Assembly (NCBI GenBank): GCA_963674895.2
Contig: CAXXCY010000003.1
Span: 682,001-746,000 of the forward strand
Reading direction: 5' to 3'
DNA from: CAXXOK01 sp963674895
GTDB lineage: Bacteria > Bacillota > Clostridia > Christensenellales > Aristaeellaceae
Length of the DNA: 64,000 bases
Positions 58,220 through 64,000 of the stretch are shown in pieces (position 1 is the stretch's first letter; the number at the start of each line of letters is the position of its first letter). Made by a program: the position numbers and the translations under genes. The notes below the pieces were generated by a model. It was not told the DNA's origin. It did no database searches and saw only the letters and a program-made list of their open reading frames with translations.

Positions 58220-58804
58220 TCAAATTAAACCGGCGAAGCCCTGAAAGGCGATGGCCATCAGCCCCGCGGCGATCAGCGCGCCCGGGAAACCGTCCATCCA
58301 TTTGGGCATATTGTTCAGCGCCAGCTTTTCGCGGATAGCGGAAAACGCGACAAGCGCGAGCGTAAACCCGAGCGCGCCTGCAATGCCGTTTGTCACGGAC
58401 TGGATGAGGTCGTATCCGCCTTTGACAGCCGTCGTATTGTTGATGGCGACGCCCAGCACCGCGCAGTTGGTGGTGATCAGCGGCAGATAGACGCCCAGCG
58501 CCTGATACAGCGCGCGGGATACCTTTTTGAGCACCATTTCCACCGTTTGCACCAGCACTGCGATGACCAGGATAAAGGCGATGGTCTGCATGTATTCCAG
58601 TTTGAAGGGAACCAGCAAATATGCCTGGATGAGATACGTGAACAGCGAGGCGAGCGCCATGACGAATGTAACGGCCATACCCATGCCGACCGCCGTTTCG
58701 GTCTTTTTGGAAATTCCAAGGAACGGGCAGATGCCGAGAAACTGGGACATGACGAAGTTGTTCACCAGCACGCCGGAGATGATAATCAGGATTAACGTGC
58801 TCAT
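58220..58804 (-). CDS. rnfA: Rnf complex subunit RnfA
   Basis: 194 residues with six membrane helices. FVMSQFLGICPFLGISKKTETAVGMG holds the conserved Cys that shares a membrane [2Fe-2S] with RnfE, and LITTNCAVLGVAINN holds the second. It forms part of the ion channel. Overlaps rnfE by 4 bases. Confidence 0.97.
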   Translation of the reverse strand: MSTLILIIISGVLVNNFVMSQFLGICPFLGISKKTETAVGMGMAVTFVMALASLFTYLIQAYLLVPFKLEYMQTIAFILVIAVLVQTVEMVLKKVSRALYQALGVYLPLITTNCAVLGVAINNTTAVKGGYDLIQSVTNGIAGALGFTLALVAFSAIREKLALNNMPKWMDGFPGALIAAGLMAIAFQGFAGLI

Positions 58805-59439
58805 GCTTCACCCTCCTGTGCTTTCGCGGCGCGCCGCTTGCTGAGGGACCGGCCGATCGCGTTGATGATCAGCAGGAGGATTCCAAGCATAATGAACCCT
58901 CCCGGCGGGCGAAGCACCATCGCCATCGGCTGAAAGGACGCCGGCATGATCTGCGCGCCCAGGAGCGTGCCGTTGCCAAGCAGTTCCCTGCAGGCGGACA
59001 GCAGCGTGATGCTGAGCGTAAAGCCCATGCCCATGCCCAGCCCGTCCGCTAGGGACAGGATGGCGGTGTTCCTGAAGGCGAAGGCCTCCGCGCGTGCGAA
59101 GATGATGCAGTTGACGACGATCAGGGGGATGAAAACGCCCAGCGATTCGCTAAGCGAAGGAATGAAGGCTTTGAGCATCAAATCGACGATGGTCACGAAC
59201 GTGGCGATGACCACGATAAACGACGGAATGCGCACCTTGTCGGGAATGATGTTTCTGAGCAAAGAAATCACGAGATTGGAGAATACGAGCACAAAGGTGG
59301 CGGCAAGGCCCATGCCGATGCCCTGAACTACCGCCGTGGATACGGCCAGCGTGGGACACATTCCCAGCAGCAGGCGGAAGATGGGGTTTTCGCCCAGAAT
59401 GCCGTTCATGAAAACCGTACGGATGTTTTTCTCTTTCAT
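58801..59439 (-). CDS. rnfE: Rnf complex subunit RnfE
   Basis: 212 residues with six membrane helices, homologous to RnfA. NPIFRLLLGMCPTLAVSTAVVQGIGMG and FIPLIVVNCIIFARAEAFA carry the two conserved Cys that pair with RnfA. Its start overlaps the rnfD stop by 4 bases, leaving no space for rnfG, which stands here in other clostridial operons. Confidence 0.96.
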   Translation of the reverse strand: MKEKNIRTVFMNGILGENPIFRLLLGMCPTLAVSTAVVQGIGMGLAATFVLVFSNLVISLLRNIIPDKVRIPSFIVVIATFVTIVDLMLKAFIPSLSESLGVFIPLIVVNCIIFARAEAFAFRNTAILSLADGLGMGMGFTLSITLLSACRELLGNGTLLGAQIMPASFQPMAMVLRPPGGFIMLGILLLIINAIGRSLSKRRAAKAQEGEA

Positions 59440-60440
59440 GCTTTTGCCTCCTTTGCAGGAGTATCTTTTTTTGGCTTCTCATACCCGAAGGGCTTGGCGC
59501 CGGTCAGGCGGTCGATCAGCGGGGTCAGCACGTTCATAAACAGGATCGCGAACGAGCAGCCTTCGGGATAGCTGGAAAACTCGCGGATGATGAACAGGAA
59601 CAATCCGCAGCCGATTCCCATAATCAGCTTGCCCGTCCTCGTAATCGGCGAGGTGACATAGTCCGTCGCCATAAAGAAAGCGCCGAGGATCAGGCCGCCG
59701 GACAGCAGCTGGTACAAAACGTTCTGCGAACCGCTTTGCGCGGAATACAGCGTGCCTGTTTTGATGAAGTACGCGACCGCGACCGTGAGGATCAGCGTCA
59801 GCGGGATGCGCCAATCGATCACCCGGCGGATCAGCAGGTATAAGCCGCCCAGCAGCAGCGTGAGCTTGCAGGTTTCGCCGATCATGCCGGGAACATTGCC
59901 GGAAAACAGCTGCCAAAGCGTGAAGCCGGTTGCTCCATGCGTCAGCGGCGTGGCGACCGATACGGCGTCCAGGCCTGCGGTCGCCAGCCACTGGCCCGCG
60001 TGCGGAAGCACGCTTGCCGCCATCAGCGAGGTCCAGGAAAGCATCAGGATCGCGCGCGCGCCCAGCGCGGGGTTGATGAAGTTCTGCCCGATCCCGCCGA
60101 ACAGCTGCTTAATCAGAATAATGGCTAGGAAAGAGCCGACGGCCGCGATCCACCACGGCGCATTCGCGGGAAGGTTGAACGCCAGCAGCAGGCCGGTGAC
60201 GACCGCGCTCAGGTCAGATATAGTGACGGGCTGCTTCATGTGTTTTTGGTAAATGTATTCCGCGGCGACCGCGCTGAGCACGGAAACGAGGATCAGCATC
60301 AGCGCGCTTCCGCCGAAAAACCAGACGGCGGCGACGGCGGTGGGCAGCAGCGCGATGACGACGTCCAGCATAATGCGCGTCGTACTTGCCGCCTTGTTGT
60401 GCAGGTGCGGCGTCGTGGCTACAATCAGTTTCTTTTGCAT
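59436..60440 (-). CDS. rnfD: Rnf complex subunit RnfD with altered flavinylation motif
   Basis: 334 residues with about nine membrane helices in the NqrB/RnfD fold. LPANAPWWIAAVGSFLAI, FGGIGQNFINPALGARAILM and DYVTSPITRTGKLIMG are family motifs. The FMN-attachment motif, normally S-G-A-T-P-L, reads S-V-A-T-P-L here (VSVATPLTHG, about residues 164-173): the Thr remains but the Gly before Ala is Val. The start overlaps the rnfC stop as TAATG. Confidence 0.94.
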   Translation of the reverse strand: MQKKLIVATTPHLHNKAASTTRIMLDVVIALLPTAVAAVWFFGGSALMLILVSVLSAVAAEYIYQKHMKQPVTISDLSAVVTGLLLAFNLPANAPWWIAAVGSFLAIILIKQLFGGIGQNFINPALGARAILMLSWTSLMAASVLPHAGQWLATAGLDAVSVATPLTHGATGFTLWQLFSGNVPGMIGETCKLTLLLGGLYLLIRRVIDWRIPLTLILTVAVAYFIKTGTLYSAQSGSQNVLYQLLSGGLILGAFFMATDYVTSPITRTGKLIMGIGCGLFLFIIREFSSYPEGCSFAILFMNVLTPLIDRLTGAKPFGYEKPKKDTPAKEAKA

Positions 60441-61783
60441 TACTTCGCCGCCTCCTTCTGTTTCTGCGCTCGCTGCCGTTCCGTGATCACCTTTTTCGCG
60501 GTCCGGCAGCTCTGAGTCAGCGCCCGTTTGGCCGGGCAGCTCCAGGAGCACGCGCCGCATTCCAGACAGTTGAGCGCGCCCATTTTCTCCGCGGTTTCAT
60601 ACAGGTTTTTACGCACGGCCTTATCGATGTCCGATGGGCATAATAGCATCGGGCAAACTTCCACGCAGCGTCCGCAGCGGATACAGGCGGTCTCTTCGCC
60701 CGGCATCAGCGCCTTTTCCAGCACCGTGATGCCCGAGCAGCCCTTGGTGACAGGAATGTCCATCCGGTTGATCGCCAGGCCCATCATGGGCCCGCCGTAG
60801 ATCATCATCCGCGCTTCCGGCAGCAGGCCGTCCGATTGCTCTATCAGCCGTTGTACGGGCGTACCGATGCGAACCAGGTAATTCGCCGGCTTTTTTACGC
60901 AGCCGCCGACCGTGACCGCACGGTCGATCAGCGGCACGCCCTCGAAAATGGCTCGGTACAGGGCGTAGCAGCTTCCGACGTTCACCACAAGCGCGCCCTT
61001 TTCCAGCGGAAGTCCGCCCGTTCGAACCCTGCGCTTGGTCAGCGCGTAGACAAGCTGTTTCTCTCCGCCCTGCGGGTACCACACGGGCAAGGCGATGACG
61101 GAAAACGAGGGATCGCCTTCGCAGGCCTTCCGCATCAGGTCGATTGCGTCGGGCTTGTTCTTCTCGATGCCGATCAGCACCTTCTCAATCCCGAGCGCGG
61201 CCTGCATGCGCTTGGTTCCCTCGATGATTTCCTTCGCTTTGGTAAGCATCAGCTGATGGTCGGCGGACAGGTAAGGCTCGCATTCCGCGCCGTTTAAAAT
61301 CAGGACGTCCAGCTTCACCTTCGGCGGCATCAGCTTGACGCCGTACGGGAAGGTGGCGCCGCCAAGCCCGACAAGGCCCATTTCCCTGGATAGCGCGGCC
61401 AACGCCGCGGCGTCCAGCTTCTCGGGGTTCTTTTCGGGCTTGAGCTCCACCCATTCGTCCTTGAAGTCATTATCGATGATCACGCTTTCAACCTGCTGGC
61501 CGTTGGCCATGACGCAAGGCTGAACATCCACCACGACGCCGGAGACGCTGGAGTGGACGGCGGAACTCACAAATCCCGTCGGCTCGCCGATTTTCATCCC
61601 CATTTTTACGCTGTCGCCCTTCTTGACCAGGCATTGGCAGGGCGCGCCAATATGCTGGAGCATCGGGATCACAACGCGTGTCGGTTGAAGCGGTTCAACG
61701 ATCGGCTGCACTGCGGTGACCGATTTCCCGTTGATTCCTTCATGCGGATGAATCCCGCCCGGAAATCGAAAGTACCGGTTCAT
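60440..61783 (-). CDS. rnfC: Rnf complex subunit RnfC
   Basis: 447 residues. GGIHPHEGINGK is the start motif, LGGATFPYGVKL and LILNGAECEPYLSADHQLM bind FMN/NADH, and CIRCGRCVEVCP and CLECGACSWSCP give two 4Fe-4S sites. RnfC exchanges electrons with NAD+. It is first in the operon, with GGAAGGA upstream. The complex couples ferredoxin oxidation to Na+ or H+ pumping. Confidence 0.97.
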   Translation of the reverse strand: MNRYFRFPGGIHPHEGINGKSVTAVQPIVEPLQPTRVVIPMLQHIGAPCQCLVKKGDSVKMGMKIGEPTGFVSSAVHSSVSGVVVDVQPCVMANGQQVESVIIDNDFKDEWVELKPEKNPEKLDAAALAALSREMGLVGLGGATFPYGVKLMPPKVKLDVLILNGAECEPYLSADHQLMLTKAKEIIEGTKRMQAALGIEKVLIGIEKNKPDAIDLMRKACEGDPSFSVIALPVWYPQGGEKQLVYALTKRRVRTGGLPLEKGALVVNVGSCYALYRAIFEGVPLIDRAVTVGGCVKKPANYLVRIGTPVQRLIEQSDGLLPEARMMIYGGPMMGLAINRMDIPVTKGCSGITVLEKALMPGEETACIRCGRCVEVCPMLLCPSDIDKAVRKNLYETAEKMGALNCLECGACSWSCPAKRALTQSCRTAKKVITERQRAQKQKEAAK

Positions 61784-61838
61784 TCAATTCTGTCCTTCCT
61801 AAACAATATAGAGCGCATGAAACGCTTTTTTACCACTG

Positions 61839-61870
61839 ATTATAGTACCGTACATCTGCTTAAAAATCAA
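61839..61870 (-). promoter_or_regulatory. Candidate promoter of the rnf operon
   Basis: Minus strand consensus TATAAT at 61839-61844; the nearest -35-like box TTGATT (61865-61870) is 20 bases away, longer than ideal. Confidence 0.4.
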
Positions 61871-61913
61871 GGCGAAAGCTTTTGTTTTCAAAAAAGTTAC
61901 GCCGTTGAACAGG

Positions 61914-62429
61914 CTACTCTATCGCGGCGAGCAGGGGCTCCCAGGCCTTGATCAGCCGTTCCAGCGTCCACGCGGCGTTCGCCGGGCTGGTGGACGGCAG
62001 GACCTGCATGGGGATTTTGATCTGTTCCTGCAAATTCGCCCGGTACAATTGGCCGGCCTTCTGCCCGTTGCATACGATCATGCGGACCTGCGTTCCCCGC
62101 AGCAGGGACCCGATATCGTTCAGCTTCAGCGGCGTAAGGGTACTGTCGGCGCTGCCGGTGATATCGCACGCGGAAACCACATCCCAAAGCGCGATGCGGT
62201 TGATACGTAAAAACGCGGTCTTATCATCGATCGAACCGGGGACGCCTTGTGAAAACAAGGCGGCGGTCACGCGCCAGAACCGGTTCTGCGGGTGCCCGTA
62301 ATAAAACGAGTTCAGCCGGGATTGCACGGATGGAAAGGAACCCAGCACCAATACCCGGGAACGCGCGTCGATCACAGGCTCGAACGGATGGACCAGGCCC
62401 TGATATACGCTTGCCCGTTGTGTTTTCAT
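61914..62429 (-). CDS. Hypoxanthine (deoxyinosine)-DNA glycosylase, UDG family 6
   Basis: 171 residues. VLGSFPSVQSRLNSFYYGHPQNRFW and LPSTSPANAAW are the two active-site motifs of the HDG-type glycosylases, which lack the catalytic Asp of classical UDG. NRIALWDVVSACDITGSADSTL is also conserved. It removes deaminated adenine from DNA. It follows hup by 67 bases on the same strand. Confidence 0.92.
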   Translation of the reverse strand: MKTQRASVYQGLVHPFEPVIDARSRVLVLGSFPSVQSRLNSFYYGHPQNRFWRVTAALFSQGVPGSIDDKTAFLRINRIALWDVVSACDITGSADSTLTPLKLNDIGSLLRGTQVRMIVCNGQKAGQLYRANLQEQIKIPMQVLPSTSPANAAWTLERLIKAWEPLLAAIE

Positions 62430-62449
62430 CGGGTTTCCTTTCCAAGAAC

Positions 62450-62477
62450 AACGCCCACATCGGCTGATGCGGGCGTT
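62450..62477 (-). terminator. Terminator after hup
   Basis: On the minus strand AACGCCCGCATC-AGCC-GATGTGGGCGTT forms a 12-pair stem with one G-U pair. The following T stretch is short (GTTCTT), so some read-through into the glycosylase gene is likely. Confidence 0.6.
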
Positions 62478-62496
62478 GCGGTGAGGTTTGATATGA

Positions 62497-62769
62497 TTAG
62501 TTTACGCTGTCCTTGAGGCCCTTGCCGGCCTTGAAAACAGGCGCCTTGGAAGCGGCAATTTTGATCTGCTCGCCGGTGCGGGGATTTCTGGCGACACGGG
62601 CGGGGCGTTTGCGAACCTCGAACGAACCGAAGCCAACGATTTGTACTTTGTCGCCCTTTTTCAGCGCGGCTGCGATAACGTCAGTGATCGCGCCAAGCGC
62701 CTTTTCAGCGTCTTTTTTGGAGATTTTCGCTTTGTCTGCGATAGCTGCGGTTAATTCTGCTTTGTTCAT
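62497..62769 (-). CDS. hup: HU family DNA-binding protein
   Basis: 90 residues. MNKAELTAAIADKAKISKKDAEKAL and GFGSFEVRKRPARVARNPRTGE (the DNA-bending arm) are diagnostic. It packages DNA as a homodimer. AAAGGAGGATC precedes the ATG. It follows the yabN stop by 74 bases. Confidence 0.97.
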   Translation of the reverse strand: MNKAELTAAIADKAKISKKDAEKALGAITDVIAAALKKGDKVQIVGFGSFEVRKRPARVARNPRTGEQIKIAASKAPVFKAGKGLKDSVN

Positions 62770-62843
62770 GTGATAGATCCTCCTTTAAATCTTGATTACT
62801 CATATGTCGATGCCGGGATACCCAGCAGAAAAGCACAGTTCAT

Positions 62844-64000
62844 TCAGGAATCCTTCATGGTCATGTGCTTCTCTTTCAACCAGTATACATCCATTTCGCT
62901 CAAAGTCAAGTCCTCAATTGATTTTCCTTCACTTGACAGCCTGTTTTCCATGCCCCGAAAACGGCGGATGAACTTGTTGACGGCGTCATATAGCGCGACG
63001 TCGGGGTTCACTCCGCACAGCCTGCAGACGTTCACCGCGGAGAAGAGCAGATCGCCCAATTCCTCTTCCGGATCTTTCCCCGCCTCCAGACAGGTGAGAA
63101 TTTCGCCGTATTCCTCGCGCACCTTATCAAGCGCAGACGCCGCGTCCGGGAAATCAAACCCGACCTTGGCGGCCTTTTGCTGAATTTTGGATGCGCGTAT
63201 GCCCGCGCTCAGGCCTTTGGATACGTTGTCCATCGCGTCCGCAACGTTCTCGATGCCGCGCTGCCTGCGCTTGATCGTTTCCCAGTTCTCCAAAACCTGC
63301 GACGCCGTATCCGCCTTGACCGTGCCGAACACGTGCGGATGGCGCTCGATCAGCTTGGCGGTAATGGACGTGGTGACGTCCTGCAGGGTAAACTCGCCGC
63401 ACTGCGCGGCGATGACCGCATGGAAGATTACCTGCAAAAGCACGTCGCCGAGCTCCTCGCACATATGCTCAGGATCCGCCTCCCGGACGGCGTCGATAAA
63501 CTCGTAGCTCTCCTCCAGCAGGTTGGGCAGCAGGCTTTCATGGGTCTGTTCCTTATCCCACGGGCAGCCGCCCTTGGAACGGAGCCGGCGCATGACGGCG
63601 TACAGATCGTCCATGGCGAAGCGTTTGCGCTCCTCAAGCGGCGCGGCGGCATACAGGCAGGCCGTGAGATGGTCATAGCGCTCCTGCCGGTCCAGTTCGA
63701 ACAGCGGAATGGCGCGCATGGTCAGTTTACCGGAGGCGTTTCCGCTGAAAAACACAATCTGCGTCCGGTCGTCCAGCACTTGCATGAGTTTGAGCTTGCA
63801 CGCTCCCGCGCAAGCCTGGCTGTGCAGTTCGGACAGGAAGCAGGAGACGTTGGGATTGAGTTCGTCGGCGCGGAGGAACGCTTCAGCGGCGGACAGGCGG
63901 AGGTTTCCAAGCCCGGCCTGCGCCAGCGCGAGGCAGCGGTCCGCATGGCTGACGCCCGGCAGAACACATATCTTGCCCTTATCCTCAACGCTCGCCAGCA
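62844..64000 (-). CDS. yabN: YabN: tetrapyrrole methylase-like domain fused to MazG pyrophosphohydrolase (5' truncated by window)
   Basis: The frame stays open from the stop at 62844 to the window edge at 64000, so the gene continues beyond it. The visible start is the C-terminal half of a tetrapyrrole (corrin/porphyrin) methylase-like domain: LPGVSHADRCLALAQAGL, then a strand FFSGNASGKLTMRAIPLFELDRQERYDHL. An ATG at 63785 lies inside this domain and is not the true start. The C-terminal part is MazG (from about 63610): GGCPWDKEQTHESL and LEESYEFIDA, then EELGDVLLQVIFH, the NTP pyrophosphohydrolase metal sites; a second MazG repeat has EELGDLLFSAVN. It cleans up NTPs; B. subtilis YabN is the model. 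Confidence 0.92.
   Translation of the reverse strand, partial: LASVEDKGKICVLPGVSHADRCLALAQAGLGNLRLSAAEAFLRADELNPNVSCFLSELHSQACAGACKLKLMQVLDDRTQIVFFSGNASGKLTMRAIPLFELDRQERYDHLTACLYAAAPLEERKRFAMDDLYAVMRRLRSKGGCPWDKEQTHESLLPNLLEESYEFIDAVREADPEHMCEELGDVLLQVIFHAVIAAQCGEFTLQDVTTSITAKLIERHPHVFGTVKADTASQVLENWETIKRRQRGIENVADAMDNVSKGLSAGIRASKIQQKAAKVGFDFPDAASALDKVREEYGEILTCLEAGKDPEEELGDLLFSAVNVCRLCGVNPDVALYDAVNKFIRRFRGMENRLSSEGKSIEDLTLSEMDVYWLKEKHMTMKDS

Noticed and set aside
57043..58338. 431-codon plus-strand frame opposite rnfB
   Set aside because: Arises from the codon pattern of the Cys- and Gly-rich rnfB; no domain.
1..64000. CRISPR arrays, tRNA or rRNA genes, insertion sequences, prophage
   Set aside because: No regularly spaced repeats, no cloverleaf or rRNA-like stretches and no transposase or phage structural genes were seen; almost all the DNA is used by recognised coding sequences.

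Overview
The window reads as chromosomal DNA from a moderately GC-rich Gram-positive anaerobe of the phylum Bacillota, most likely class Clostridia. Support: Bacillota-type gene sets (DarA, HolB and RicT in a row; rpsF-ssb-rpsR; a YabN-type methylase-MazG fusion next to hup), a thiamine ECF S component under a TPP riboswitch, a clostridial-type Rnf complex, indolepyruvate:ferredoxin oxidoreductase, several ferredoxin-type proteins, a SpoIID/LytB protein and no outer-membrane genes. The genus cannot be named from sequence alone. I saw no tRNA, rRNA, CRISPR array, insertion sequence or prophage. Both edges cut genes: the spermidine-binding protein gene at the left and yabN at the right.

Layout. 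1-3706: polyamine ABC transporter operon (XRE-cupin regulator, potA, potB, potC, potD start) with a palindromic operator. 3742-4572: TPP riboswitch, terminator, thiT. 4602-6598: HflC/HflK-like SPFH pair. 6705-9529: DUF4342 protein, response regulator and histidine kinase behind a direct-repeat site. 9547-12006: membrane protein, then a vWA protein with a divergent protein kinase. 12007-15544: operon of an N-formylglutamate-amidohydrolase-like enzyme, two RimK-type ATP-grasp ligases and a WecE-like aminotransferase. 15686-19517: TcdA and a three-gene GlpA/GlpB/DUF1667 oxidoreductase set. 19525-24829: DivIC-like protein, Ppx/GppA, CofE-like protein, DEAD-box helicase, an XRE-S24-like regulator and an aldo/keto reductase. 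24846-29816: BMP-type (nucleoside) ABC importer. 29911-36157: glycan cluster (flippase, ThDP enzyme, epimerase/reductase, GT2, aminotransferase). 36158-40410: mntP, coiled-coil protein, coaD, rsmD, membrane protein, alr. 40510-44748: iorA-iorB-paaK-ACT, an aryl-keto-acid oxidation operon. 44777-46084: rpsF-ssb-rpsR. 46147-51194: darA-holB-ricT, a small ferredoxin, a small unknown protein, a Xer-type recombinase and lexA. 51228-55778: a TrmN6-like methyltransferase and a large SpoIID protein with nine SH3-like modules. 55832-61870: rnhA, proC and rnfBAEDC without rnfG. 61914-64000: hypoxanthine-DNA glycosylase, HU and yabN.

Most genes are in tight operons with ATGA, TAATG or TTGA junctions, so translational coupling is the rule. 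Recognisable promoters are sigma-A-like and many carry an extended -10, often TGC before the hexamer. The most unusual parts are the hydrolase/ATP-grasp/aminotransferase operon, the neighbouring vWA-kinase pair with altered catalytic residues, the Rnf operon lacking rnfG with a changed RnfD flavinylation motif, and the glycan cluster built around a ThDP enzyme. Functions are assigned by family recognition only; no database search was possible.
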